A stretch of 64,000 bases of DNA from M0103 sp040386155 (lineage in GTDB: Bacteria; Bacteroidota; Bacteroidia; Flavobacteriales_D; Crocinitomicaceae). Of this stretch, positions 52,701-60,809 are shown piece by piece. Under the pieces are notes generated by a model. It saw only the letters and a list, made by a program, of their open reading frames with translations, was not told where the DNA came from and did not search any database. Location of the stretch: positions 248,001 through 312,000 of the forward strand of contig JAZKFZ010000003.1 of NCBI GenBank assembly GCA_040386155.1. The letters run 5' to 3'. The translations under genes were made by a program, and so were the position numbers. Every line of letters begins with the position of its first letter. Position 1 is the first letter of the stretch.

Positions 52701-53830
52701 ATGATATCCTAGTTACTGTGAATAGCCTACCAACAGTAGATGCTGGAACTGACTTTGCTATATGTGCAGGAGATGAAACAGCATTAACTGGAACGGGAAC
52801 AGCCACTACTTATACTTGGGACAATAGTGTGATAGATGGTGTTGATTTTGAACCTACTTCAACATTAACATATTCAGTAGCAGGAACAGATGCAAATGGT
52901 TGTGAAAATACAGATGATATCTTAGTTACTGTGAATAGCCTACCAACGGTAGATGCTGGAACTGACTTTGCAATATGTGCAGGAGATGAAATAGCATTAT
53001 ATGCAACAGGAACAGCCACCACTTATACTTGGGACAATAGTGTGATAGATGGTGTTGATTTTGAACCTACTTCAACTTTATCTTACACCGTAACAGGAAC
53101 AGATGCAAATACGTGCGAAAATACAGATGAGGTTGAAGTAACAGTTCATTCTTTACCTCTGGTAAGTGCTGGGGCAGATTTGACGGTTTGTCAAAATACA
53201 AATGTGACATTTTCCGGTTCTGGAGCTGTAACCTACACATGGAACAATGGGGTAATTAATAGTGTCGCCTTTCCAGCCAATGCAGCGAATACCTATATAG
53301 TTGAAGGTATTGATGTAAACGGTTGTAAAGATCAAGATACCTTGTATTTAGTTGTCAATGCATTGCCAACTGTGGATGCAGGAGTTGATTTTACCGTATG
53401 TGAAGAAGTAAACAATGTTACGTTGAATGGATCGGGTGCAGCAAGCTACAGCTGGAGTAACGGTGTTGTAAATGGAGTGCCTTTCACACAATCTGTTGGT
53501 ACAACTAATTTTACAGTTACAGGTACAGATGCAAATGGATGTATAGATACAGATGTGATTACGGTTGTTTCAGAGTCGTGTGTTGGACTTGACGAATTAA
53601 GTATAGATGTTTCAGTTTATCCGAACCCATTCAATTCTTCTATCAGTATTCAAACAAACGAATCTATTCAAATCACATTACTTGATTTACAAGGAAAAAT
53701 AGTTCGAAAAGTGAGTGTAGAAATAGGAACAGCCACAATTGATTTAAATCAATTAGCAAGTGGGATGTACACGATGATAATTCGCAATGAAAAATCACAA
53801 ATTCTCATGAAAAAATTGATAAAAGAATAA
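49760..53830 (+). CDS. large T9SS-secreted choice-of-anchor I protein
   Basis: A 1356-residue surface protein. In order: signal peptide (1-20), an N-terminal lamin/carbohydrate-type beta region (about 21-215), a Calx-beta-like domain (about 225-335, NDDVVAERTETIIVKV), a choice-of-anchor I beta-propeller (about 340-835, with TANEGEPSLDY, FTANEGDSREFG, GPEPEGI and LGSEGI), one Ig-like domain, five Ig-like repeats of about 70 residues (about 925-1275), and a T9SS sorting domain (VYPNPFNSSISIQ...GMYTMIIRN). Similar propellers occur in secreted phosphatases and esterases; an enzymatic role is possible. A terminator follows. Confidence 0.88.
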   Translation: MMKITICLGLLICSFTSFAQVITKWDFNSVPSDGSTSTGSFLPSSGTGTLTLIGGTTSTFAAGNSADPNSADNSGLNTTTYPASATNSETAGIQFNVPTTSFSNIVVEFMQRLSNTANNTYVLQYTLDNTAGVVVWATAQTFTFVPQATGTGDTWYTRSVDLSAISGLDNNPNAGFRLVSAFDPVSGNYLAARSTSSYSSGGTVRFDLITIREKQASVSIASANNSQIVAENAGTINIPITTADANTGAVELQVQLVGYSSATQGADFDWTNTQNSTIPAGFNGVTNFQININDDVVAERTETIIVKVTPIANALVNATNYYQIIYVKDNDYVAPTATNELNLSLLSSFSNGVPGSTSAEIVAYDSSNYRLFIANSIDSKLDIVDFANPSAPVLLNSIDISSYGAINSVAVHDGVVAMAIQNTNAQLNGFIVFLDENGAFINQVDAGAMPDMITFNKDFTKVITANEGEPSLDYSVDPEGSITIVDLTPGYAALTNGNTTTISLTSFNGQAAALLAQGVRIFSTSASVAQDLEPEYVAISDDNTKLYVTLQENNAMLVIDLTNNTILNLYALGTKDYSSNNDGMDMSDQNGQILITSIPVKGMYMPDAISYSQIGGQGYVFTANEGDSREFGTVIDAKRISATVLDPTAFPDQVILKNNKYLGRLNALQYSGDTDGDGDFDQIHVLGGRSFSVWNASTGTLVFDSKDLIEQVLATDPVYSQIFNASNTTGTPSLKNRSDDKGPEPEGIVTTTINGRHYLFVSLERIGGVMAFNIENPSNPIYVGYKNNRSLTGAATDDLGSEGIIHISADESPNGEELILLANEVSSTISVYQINTCAEVAMAEVVATQTEICAGDDTQLSIAGAATTTVQWFNSSSELIGENGNTLTVGVAGSYKVFVESSLYNCVDTSNVIDITVNTLPTVDAGIDFSLCAGEEATLQGSGAISYSWDNSITNGTTFTPTTTLIYAVTGTDANGCENTDDILVTVNSLPTVDAGTDFAICAGDETALTGTGTATTYTWDNSVIDGVDFEPTSTLTYSVAGTDANGCENTDDILVTVNSLPTVDAGTDFAICAGDEIALYATGTATTYTWDNSVIDGVDFEPTSTLSYTVTGTDANTCENTDEVEVTVHSLPLVSAGADLTVCQNTNVTFSGSGAVTYTWNNGVINSVAFPANAANTYIVEGIDVNGCKDQDTLYLVVNALPTVDAGVDFTVCEEVNNVTLNGSGAASYSWSNGVVNGVPFTQSVGTTNFTVTGTDANGCIDTDVITVVSESCVGLDELSIDVSVYPNPFNSSISIQTNESIQITLLDLQGKIVRKVSVEIGTATIDLNQLASGMYTMIIRNEKSQILMKKLIKE
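52727..53152 (+). repeat. 213-bp tandem repeat in the choice-of-anchor I gene
   Basis: Two nearly identical units of 213 bp (71 codons) begin at 52727 and 52940, encoding Ig-like repeats LPTVDAGTDFAICAGDE... The flanking repeats of the same fold have diverged, so this pair is a recent duplication. Confidence 0.85.
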
Positions 53831-53852
53831 GTTTATTTTTAGTAGAGGGATG

Positions 53853-53883
53853 GCGCTGGAGGTTTATCTTCAGCGCTTTTTTG
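53853..53883 (+). terminator. intrinsic terminator of the choice-of-anchor I gene
   Basis: Stem GCGCTGGAG (53853-53861) and CTTCAGCGC (53868-53876), one G-T pair, loop of six, then a T run. Confidence 0.75.
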
Positions 53884-53897
53884 TTTTAGGACGATGT

Positions 53898-54677
53898 TTA
53901 TTCCCTCGAACTTTGAACACGACGAGCGAGTTTAACAACAATACCTCTCGGCATAAATCGAATGAATGTCGCGATTGCTTTATTCGAAAAACCATGAATA
54001 GCCACTACTTTTCCTTGCAACATTGCTTTGTAGCCATAAATAGCCACCTGTTTGGAAGTAGGGATTTTCTTTCCATCTAATAATTTACTGTCTTCCAATG
54101 AAGCGGCAGCATAAAATCCACTTTCTGTCGGGCCGGGACACAATGCTGTGACGGTAATTCCATGTTCTTTAACTTCATTGGCAATGGCCTCGGAAAAATG
54201 TAAAACGAAGGCTTTCGTGGCATAATAGACCGACATTAAAGGTCCAGGTAGAAAGGAGGCTACCGATGCAACATTCAAAATTTTACCACTTTTTCGTTGG
54301 ATCATTTCATCCAGATACAATTTAGTAAATTGGGTTAATGCAATAATATTGAGATCGATCATCATTTTTTGTTTGTCCCAATTCGCTGCTGAAAAGGGCC
54401 CATAATCTCCAAATCCAGCATTGTTGATAAGGTAATCGATTTGAATGTTGTGTTCTTGTGTGTATTGAAAAACTTCTAAAGCAGCATTTTCTTTAGAAAG
54501 ATCTTTTTCCATAACAAGTACACTAATTCCAAATTCCTTTTCGAAGGAACGTTTGATCTCTTCTAATTTATCAATACTTCTTGCTACAAGAACTAAATCA
54601 CCTTTGTTTGCCGCATGAATTTTTGCTAGTTCGTAGCCAATTCCACCTGATGCTCCTGTTATTAATGCTGTTGTCAT
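53898..54677 (-). CDS. short-chain dehydrogenase/reductase (SDR)
   Basis: A 259-residue SDR of the classical type. The NAD(P) loop TGASGGIG is at 7-14, NNAG at 85-88, and the catalytic Ser138, Tyr151 and Lys155 (YYATK) are present. The C-terminal part LARRVQSSRE is basic. This subfamily (DltE-like) has unknown substrates, perhaps acyl or sugar alcohols. It is divergent from acs, with 68 bp between the starts. Confidence 0.92.
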   Translation of the reverse strand: MTTALITGASGGIGYELAKIHAANKGDLVLVARSIDKLEEIKRSFEKEFGISVLVMEKDLSKENAALEVFQYTQEHNIQIDYLINNAGFGDYGPFSAANWDKQKMMIDLNIIALTQFTKLYLDEMIQRKSGKILNVASVASFLPGPLMSVYYATKAFVLHFSEAIANEVKEHGITVTALCPGPTESGFYAAASLEDSKLLDGKKIPTSKQVAIYGYKAMLQGKVVAIHGFSNKAIATFIRFMPRGIVVKLARRVQSSRE

Positions 54678-54745
54678 GTTTTTTTTGCCTAAATTACTGT
54701 TCTTTTCTTGAAATTGGTAAATTTACTAAAGCAACATTTTTATCG

Positions 54746-56644
54746 ATGAGAGATCTAGCAATTAAGTCATTTGACGAATACCAAGAAGCATATAAAAAAA
54801 GTATAGAACATCCGAATCAATTTTGGAGTGAGATAGCTCATTCATTTGAATGGATGAAGCCTTGGGATGAAGTAGTAAATTGGAACTTTTTGGAGCCAAA
54901 AGTGGAATGGTTTAAAAACGGTAAGTTGAATATTACGGTGAATGCACTCGATCGTCATGTGCGCGAGAATGAACATAAACTTGCCCTTATTTGGGAACCG
55001 AATGATCATTCGCACAAAGCACTAAAACTATCGTATAAAGAATTATTGATGAAGGTTTGTCAATTTTCTCACGCCTTAAAAAATAATGGAATTCAGAAAG
55101 GGGATCGTGTTTGCATCTACTTACCAATGGTGCCAGAATTAATGATTGCTGTTCTTGCCTGTGCTAGAATTGGGGCTGTTCACTCAGTTGTTTTCGCTGG
55201 ATTCTCATCGAATTCTTTAGCAGATCGAATAAATGATGCCGCGGCAAAAATGGTCATTACTTCCGATGGAATGAATCGCGGAGCAAAAGAAATGGGATTG
55301 AAAAACGTTGTGGATGAAGCGCTAGAAACATGTCCTTCCATTGAAAAGGTAATCGTTCTCAATTGTTTAGATTGGGAGGTTAAAATGCAGACTAGTCGAG
55401 ATGTTTTTTGGCATGATGCTATCGCTGGATGTGATTCTTTCATTGAGCCTGAAGAAATGGATGCTGAGGACCTTTTATTTATCTTGTACACTTCTGGTTC
55501 AACAGGGAAGCCAAAAGGGGTTGTGCATACCTGCGGAGGATACATGGTTGGGGCTGCTTATTCCTTTCAGAATGTATATCAAGTAGAGAAAGATGATGTT
55601 TTTTGGTGCACAGCAGATATCGGTTGGATTACCGGTCACTCTTACATTGTTTATGGACCGCTTTTATCTGGGACAACCACTGTCATGTTTGAAGGAATTC
55701 CGACCTATCCGCATGCTGGACGTTTTTGGGAAATCATTGATAAATACAGCATTACTCAATTTCTAACTGCCCCCACAGCAATTCGTTCATTGATGGCACT
55801 TGGTGAAGATCCGATATTTTCGTATCAACTTGATTCTCTTAAAGTGATAGGTTCTGTTGGCGAACCTATTAATGAGGAGGCATGGAAATGGTTCCATTTG
55901 CATATTGGTAAGGAAAAATGTCCATTAGTAGATAATTGGTGGCAAACTGAAACAGGTTCAATTATGATTTCGGGACTCGGTTCAATTTCACCAATGAAGC
56001 CCACTTATGCCGGATATCCATTGCCCGGAGTGCATCCTGTTTTGTTAAATCAAGATGGAATAGAAATTGAAGAGCCAAATGTCGAGGGGTATTTGTGCAT
56101 TAAATCGCCATGGCCTTCGATGCTGAGAACTACGTATGGAGATCATGAACGATGCCGATTAACTTATTTCGATACGTACAAAGGGTATTATTTTACAGGC
56201 GATGGTGCAAAACGCGATGAAAATGGAATGTTTCGGATCATCGGAAGGGTCGACGATGTAATCAATGTGTCTGGGCATCGTTTTGGCACTGCTGAAATCG
56301 AGAATGCAATAAATACAGCTCCGATTGTCATTGAGTCGGCAGTGGTGGGCTATCCACATCCAATAAAAGGACAATCAATTTATGCATTTGTAGTGTGTGA
56401 ACCACAACCAAAAGACGAAAGTTTTGCTAAAGGTGAGATAGTTGAAGCTGTTGTTAATGAGATAGGTAGAATTGCAATTCCTGAAAAAATTCAGTTTGTA
56501 ACAGGCCTCCCGAAAACTAGATCTGGTAAAATTATGCGCCGAATTTTGCGCAAAGTAGCAGAAGGGGAAGTCAGTAGTTTAGGAGATACTTCGACTTTAC
56601 TCGACCCTCAAATAGTAGATGAAATTGTAAAAAATGCTTTATGA
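54746..56644 (+). CDS. acs: acetyl-CoA synthetase
   Basis: A 632-residue AMP-forming ligase that activates acetate to acetyl-CoA. Visible are the ATP loop LYTSGSTGKPKGVVHT, the WWQTETGS block, YFTGDGAKRDENG, the hinge GRVDDVINVSGHR, and the acetylatable Lys in TRSGKIMRRILRK. ATG at 54746 (MRDLAIKSFDEYQEAY) is the true start, because an upstream in-frame extension would run into the divergent SDR gene. Some propionyl activity is possible. The stop overlaps the next ATG (ATGA). Confidence 0.94.
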   Translation: MRDLAIKSFDEYQEAYKKSIEHPNQFWSEIAHSFEWMKPWDEVVNWNFLEPKVEWFKNGKLNITVNALDRHVRENEHKLALIWEPNDHSHKALKLSYKELLMKVCQFSHALKNNGIQKGDRVCIYLPMVPELMIAVLACARIGAVHSVVFAGFSSNSLADRINDAAAKMVITSDGMNRGAKEMGLKNVVDEALETCPSIEKVIVLNCLDWEVKMQTSRDVFWHDAIAGCDSFIEPEEMDAEDLLFILYTSGSTGKPKGVVHTCGGYMVGAAYSFQNVYQVEKDDVFWCTADIGWITGHSYIVYGPLLSGTTTVMFEGIPTYPHAGRFWEIIDKYSITQFLTAPTAIRSLMALGEDPIFSYQLDSLKVIGSVGEPINEEAWKWFHLHIGKEKCPLVDNWWQTETGSIMISGLGSISPMKPTYAGYPLPGVHPVLLNQDGIEIEEPNVEGYLCIKSPWPSMLRTTYGDHERCRLTYFDTYKGYYFTGDGAKRDENGMFRIIGRVDDVINVSGHRFGTAEIENAINTAPIVIESAVVGYPHPIKGQSIYAFVVCEPQPKDESFAKGEIVEAVVNEIGRIAIPEKIQFVTGLPKTRSGKIMRRILRKVAEGEVSSLGDTSTLLDPQIVDEIVKNAL

Positions 56645-56961
56645 AAAATTTGATTGTTATATGTTTACTTTGCGGCTTTGCGTTCTTGATGAATTCATGT
56701 GCTGTATCAAAAAGTGTAGAAGCGAAAGTGGTTCGAGATTGCACAGGAGTGTATGTGCGTATCGATGAAAAGGATTATTTAGTTTGTAATAAATCGAAGT
56801 TGGTAAATTTTGAAAATGGAGATTTGGTACTAGTTAAGTCAAACGAAACTGATAACATTGACGAATGCGAAGGAAAAAATGACATTGTTTGTATGATGTA
56901 TCATGAACATGCTGCAGTGGTTACCGTAAGCTCTATTAAGAAGGTAAAAGTTCGTGACTAG
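56641..56961 (+). CDS. small lipoprotein, unknown function
   Basis: A 106-residue protein with a lipoprotein signal (MKNLIVICLLCGFAFLMNSC, Cys20). The mature part has several Cys (VVRDCTGVYVR, YLVCNK, NIDECEGKNDIVC) and beta-type sequence. It overlaps acs by four bases, so it is coupled to that gene although no functional link is apparent. A hairpin with a T run follows at 57008-57051. Confidence 0.8.
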   Translation: MKNLIVICLLCGFAFLMNSCAVSKSVEAKVVRDCTGVYVRIDEKDYLVCNKSKLVNFENGDLVLVKSNETDNIDECEGKNDIVCMMYHEHAAVVTVSSIKKVKVRD

Positions 56962-57007
56962 AATGGCAGATAAGGTGATTTTTGAATTGAAAATGAATCA
57001 AAAACTG

Positions 57008-57041
57008 GTAGGAAATATTTAAAACTCTAAAACTTTCCTAC
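57008..57041. repeat. hairpin repeat, copy 2 (possible terminator)
   Basis: GTAGGAAATATTTAAAAC, then arm TTTCCTAC (57034-57041) pairing with GTAGGAAA (57008-57015), 18-nt loop, followed by TGATTTTTTTT, so it may act as a terminator for the acs-lipoprotein unit. It shares about 30 bases with copy 1 at 48410-48460. Confidence 0.5.
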
Positions 57042-57108
57042 TGATTTTTTTTGAGTTGAAATAATTAAATTTTCTTGTGAAATTTTGCCGAAAATCGGCA
57101 TTCAATCA

Positions 57109-57450
57109 CTAATCTTTCAGTTTAATTAATTTCGATTTAATAGCTTCTAATCTTGAAATGATAATTTCATTTGAAACGTTTTCAATGCTTAATTCAACAG
57201 GGTTTTTCGATTTCAAAGCCTTTTTTGCGCCATCTAAAGTGAAACCTTTCACTTTGACCAAATCATAAATTTTGCTAAAAGTTGCGATGTCTTTGGGAGT
57301 GAATAGTCGATTTCCCTTCTTGTTTTTCTTTGGTTGAATAAGACCGAATTCCTTTTCCCAGAAACGGATTAACGAAGCATTGACCTCGAACATTGCCGCG
57401 ACTTCTCCAATCGCGTAATAGAGCTTGGTTAACTTAGTGGTATCAATCAT
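57109..57450 (-). CDS. MerR family transcriptional regulator, DNA-binding domain only
   Basis: A 113-residue protein with the MerR winged helix: YYAIGEVAAMFEVNASLIRF, WEKEFGLIQPKKNKKGNRLF and a dimer helix (about 75-113). No C-terminal sensor domain is present. It is divergent from the NlpC/P60 gene with 52 bp between the starts, so it may control that gene or itself; this is inference. Confidence 0.9.
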   Translation of the reverse strand: MIDTTKLTKLYYAIGEVAAMFEVNASLIRFWEKEFGLIQPKKNKKGNRLFTPKDIATFSKIYDLVKVKGFTLDGAKKALKSKNPVELSIENVSNEIIISRLEAIKSKLIKLKD

Positions 57451-57462
57451 CCTTTATTTTCT

Positions 57463-57494
57463 TTGAATAATTGTCGAAAATAGTTATAATTTTG
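57463..57494 (+). promoter_or_regulatory. promoter of the NlpC/P60 gene
   Basis: TTG at 57463-57465, 21 nt, then TAATTTTG at 57487-57494, both consensus. The ATG follows after only eight bases, so the leader would be very short. The site lies in the region shared with the divergent MerR gene. Confidence 0.6.
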
Positions 57495-57502
57495 TTACCC
57501 TA

Positions 57503-58063
57503 ATGCAAGTTTATAGAATCATTTTCAGAATCTTAATAGTTTTTGTCTCACTAATTCCATTAAGTGGTTTTGGGCAAACTGATTCTGTAATTGTGGTGCC
57601 ACCAGTTAAAGATTCAACACTTGTTGTCGATACTATTCCCAAGAAAAACAGCGAGCAAGTCGATCAAATTATCAATTTCGCCAAAAAATATTTAGGAACG
57701 CCTTATCGTTACGGAGGAACAACTCCCTCAGGATTCGATTGCTCTGGATTTATTAATTACATTTTCGGAAATTTCGGATTTAGTTTGACACGTACAAGTT
57801 ATGGTTTAGCGGAATTCGGTCGCAATGTAAAAATCGCCGACGCGAGAGCAGGGGATCTCATTTTCTTCAAAGGGTCTAGCGTCAGCTCCACACAGGTAGG
57901 ACACGTTGGTATGGTCATTGAAGTTGGTCCTGGGGTTTTGAAATTCATTCATTCTGCCAACGGCGGTGTGCAAATCACTAATTTTATTGGAAGTCGCTAC
58001 TATGTTCCTCGCTTCGTGAAACTTAAACGCCTCGATTATGGAGAAGAGTCCACAACTGAATAG
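57503..58063 (+). CDS. NlpC/P60 (C40) cell-wall peptidase
   Basis: A 186-residue secreted protein. A signal segment (1-24) and a Pro/Val-rich linker precede the NlpC/P60 domain (about 55-170). The catalytic triad is visible: Cys80 in GFDCSGFI, His134 in VGHVGMVI and His150 in FIHSANGG. The enzyme cuts peptide bonds in peptidoglycan stems. Its end overlaps the queuosine-precursor transporter gene by 26 bp, a long overlap for unrelated functions. Confidence 0.93.
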   Translation: MQVYRIIFRILIVFVSLIPLSGFGQTDSVIVVPPVKDSTLVVDTIPKKNSEQVDQIINFAKKYLGTPYRYGGTTPSGFDCSGFINYIFGNFGFSLTRTSYGLAEFGRNVKIADARAGDLIFFKGSSVSSTQVGHVGMVIEVGPGVLKFIHSANGGVQITNFIGSRYYVPRFVKLKRLDYGEESTTE

Positions 58064-58742
58064 AGAACATTGGCTTTTTGTTGTATTGGCAGGTTTGTTT
58101 ATCACATGCGCTGTAACCGCTGAGTTAATCAGCAATAAGTTAATTCAGATACCACTTGAATTTCATCTTTTTGGAAGTAAAATCGGACCTTTTGAAACTA
58201 TTGTTGGTGTTTTGCCATGGCCCATTGTTTTTCTTCTAACAGATTTGCTGAATGAGTTTTATGGAGCCAAAGCAGTTCGACGTTTGTCATGGATTACTGC
58301 TGCAATGATTGGTGTTGCATTTTTGATAATTTCGCTCGCAATGGCAGTTCCTGCTAAAGTTATAGAAGGATCTAGCTTGGCATCTGATGCTGAATTTAAT
58401 AAAATGTTAGGACAGGCAAAGATGGTCATCATTGGAAGTATTGCCGCTTTTTTATTGTCACAATTATTAGATGTTCTTATCTTTCAGTGGGTAAAAAAAC
58501 GAACAGGAAATCGTTTCATTTGGCTGCGAAGTACCGGAAGTACGGTCTTTTCTCAACTTATCGATTCAGTAGTGGTCTTATACATTGGATTTGTTGTGCC
58601 AGGCACAATTACAATGAGTCAGTTTTTCGAAGTTGCACCAACAAATTATTTTCTTAAATTGTTGATTGCAATAGCATTAACACCATTTATTTACATCTTA
58701 CATTTCGTAGTGAAAAAGTACTTTTTTCGCCCCCAATCTTAA
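58038..58742 (+). CDS. queuosine precursor transporter (YhhQ/VUT family)
   Basis: A 234-residue membrane protein with about six helices. Blocks typical of the family are TAELISNKLIQI, the GVLPWPIVFLLTDLLNEFYG stretch, and RSTGSTVFSQLIDSVVVLYIGFV. In E. coli YhhQ imports preQ0/preQ1 for queuosine synthesis; here the substrate is inferred. ATG at 58038 lies inside the end of the NlpC/P60 gene. No que genes are nearby. Confidence 0.9.
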   Translation: MEKSPQLNREHWLFVVLAGLFITCAVTAELISNKLIQIPLEFHLFGSKIGPFETIVGVLPWPIVFLLTDLLNEFYGAKAVRRLSWITAAMIGVAFLIISLAMAVPAKVIEGSSLASDAEFNKMLGQAKMVIIGSIAAFLLSQLLDVLIFQWVKKRTGNRFIWLRSTGSTVFSQLIDSVVVLYIGFVVPGTITMSQFFEVAPTNYFLKLLIAIALTPFIYILHFVVKKYFFRPQS

Positions 58743-58794
58743 TCCAAAAGCTGCAATCCGCAATCAAAAATTCAGTATCGTCAATCGAAAAACC

Positions 58795-59958
58795 CTACGT
58801 TTCTGATGTGTAAAATATTAAATGATACACTTGATAAAGTCCTGCTATGGCTGCTAAAAAAGCCCCAGTAAGAAAACAAAGAGCAATTGAACTAGGGGTG
58901 TTATTGTAGGTAATTAAGGTACTTGTCGAACCTATCATTATTCCAAGTTCTAGTGCAATAAATAGCGTTCCAGCACCAACACCTCTTCGGTTGTGAGGGG
59001 AAAGGTCAGCGGTGTACGCAAATAAAGTTGGACTTATGATACCTGTTGCAATACCAAAGAGGACAGCTGCTAATGTGAAGCCAAAAACACTATTCGTAAG
59101 TGGAATGATTAGTAAACTTGTAATCAAAAATCCAATGCCAATCAACATTGTTTGTCTCCGCCCAATGGTATCGGATACACCTGATGTAAATAAGCGCACA
59201 AAAATGGTAGAAAGTACATAAAATCCAAAAAACCAACCCTTGTTTTCAATGCCTAAAAATCCAGAGATTTCAGGTACGAGTACAAATATAATTCCCGAAG
59301 CTGGTGCAGTAAGAAGCATAACGATCGCTGGATTGATTACACTTTTTTCGACAATGTCTGTTGGACTAATTTTTAAATATTCAAGCTTGAATTTAGCAGG
59401 TTTTTCTAATGTTTCTTGAATGTAGAAAATCAATGCAATGGCAACAAATGATAGAAATGCAGAGACATAAAAGAGAAAGTTGATGCCCATTCCGCTAGCA
59501 ATTAATGATCCCAAGGTTTGTCCAACACCGATACCTAACGAACTAAAGGTTCCAAAAACACCCATTCCTTTCGCTCGCATAGTGGAAGGTAGAATATCTG
59601 TAAGCATTGCTGTGGCTCCAGTTGGATAAAATCCTGCGCTAAATCCATGTAAAAATCGAAGGAATAGAAAGAAAAGAACGGTTGAGCAAAGTGGGTACAA
59701 TAGCGAAACAATAATACAAACTAAAATTCCGCCAACCATTACTTTTTTTCGTCCGATATAATCAGATAGTTTCCCTGAAAAAGGTCTTGAAATTGCTGCT
59801 GAAATGGTAAACATGGTGATAATTAATCCTTTCTGATTTTCACCTCCCAATGCACTTATGTAAGAATTTAACTCTGGTAAAATCAGGTTAAAACTGGTCA
59901 TAAATGTGAAAAACGAAATATTAATCAACCAAAACTTTTTACCAAAACCTGAGAACAT
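58795..59958 (-). CDS. MFS transporter
   Basis: A 387-residue transporter with about twelve membrane helices. The loop motif after helix 2 is present (GKLSDYIGRKKVMVGG), and its counterpart in the second half reads SGVSDTIGRRQTMLIG. The pattern fits drug/proton antiporters (DHA family), but the substrate is unknown. The gene is alone on its strand here; the 234-bp region upstream carries short direct repeats. Confidence 0.92.
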   Translation of the reverse strand: MFSGFGKKFWLINISFFTFMTSFNLILPELNSYISALGGENQKGLIITMFTISAAISRPFSGKLSDYIGRKKVMVGGILVCIIVSLLYPLCSTVLFFLFLRFLHGFSAGFYPTGATAMLTDILPSTMRAKGMGVFGTFSSLGIGVGQTLGSLIASGMGINFLFYVSAFLSFVAIALIFYIQETLEKPAKFKLEYLKISPTDIVEKSVINPAIVMLLTAPASGIIFVLVPEISGFLGIENKGWFFGFYVLSTIFVRLFTSGVSDTIGRRQTMLIGIGFLITSLLIIPLTNSVFGFTLAAVLFGIATGIISPTLFAYTADLSPHNRRGVGAGTLFIALELGIMIGSTSTLITYNNTPSSIALCFLTGAFLAAIAGLYQVYHLIFYTSET

Positions 59959-60051
59959 GGTGCAAAAGTAGGTAAAAGACTGCTTTACTCAAAGAAGAAA
60001 GCCATAAGACTTTTCTACTATCTATTTTGTCTAACAGCGCCTCGCACAGCT

Positions 60052-60135
60052 ATGCAGTGAGCTTGCCGAACTGAGCATACGATGCAATGAGCTTGCGATG
60101 CAGTGAGCTTGTCGAATTGTCGAATTGTCGAAGTG
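60052..60135. repeat. degenerate REP-like short repeats
   Basis: Three copies of ATGCARTGAGCTTG (60052, 60082 and 60098) followed by three 8-bp units TCGAATTG, TCGAATTG and TCGAAGTG (60112-60135). The stretch is more GC-rich than its surroundings. Similar GAGCTTGTCGAA motifs occur as dispersed intergenic repeats in many bacteria. Confidence 0.6.
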
Positions 60136-60192
60136 AACGATTCTTTTATCTTTTCGCGCAGCAGACTTAATTCCATTTTGTAATTTAGTAGC

Positions 60193-60723
60193 ATGAAAAA
60201 AGAAGCAACATTCGGAGCTGGCTGTTTTTGGTGTATTGAGGCCTGCTATAAAGATTTAAATGGAGTTTTAGAGGTGTATCCTGGTTATGCTGGTGGACAG
60301 AGAGAAAATCCTACCTACGAGCAAATTTGTTCTGGAGCGACAGGTCATGCTGAGGTAGCACGTGTGGTCTATGATGATGAATTAGTTTCGTTTGATGAAC
60401 TACTCGAAGTTTTTTGGTTCGTTCATAACCCAACACAACTTAATCGACAAGGGAATGACATTGGGACGCAATACCGTAGTGTTGTTTTTTATCACGATGA
60501 TTTTCAGAAAGATAGAGTAGTGTACTTTAAGCAAAAATTGACTAATGAAAAGGTATGGGAAGATCCAATTGTAACGCTAAATGAACCGCTTTCATCGTTT
60601 TATCGTGCTGAAAAATACCACGAAAACTACTTTGCACTCAATCCTCAAAACGCGTATTGCCAATCTGTAGTTCGACCAAAAGTGGAAAAATTCAGAAAAG
60701 TATTCGCCGAAAAATTGAAATAA
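60193..60723 (+). CDS. msrA: peptide-methionine (S)-S-oxide reductase MsrA
   Basis: A 176-residue repair enzyme that reduces methionine sulfoxide in proteins. The active site GCFWC has the catalytic Cys11 with Cys14; the blocks NPTYEQICSGATGHAEV and GNDIGTQYRSVVFYH follow. A further Cys near the C-terminus (NAYCQSVVRPKV) may resolve the disulfide. Sequence and length match the family. The gene stands alone between two repeat-bearing gaps. Confidence 0.96.
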   Translation: MKKEATFGAGCFWCIEACYKDLNGVLEVYPGYAGGQRENPTYEQICSGATGHAEVARVVYDDELVSFDELLEVFWFVHNPTQLNRQGNDIGTQYRSVVFYHDDFQKDRVVYFKQKLTNEKVWEDPIVTLNEPLSSFYRAEKYHENYFALNPQNAYCQSVVRPKVEKFRKVFAEKLK

Positions 60724-60809
60724 CAGCATCGTCCATTTCGATACGCCTCCATTCTTGTGGCACTCAATGGCCTCGATCGTAAATTCACAATCGTAAATCT
60801 AAAATCAAT

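Noticed and set aside
54581..54745. Upstream extension of acs
   Set aside because: It lies within the divergent SDR coding region; family members begin close to the ATG at 54746.
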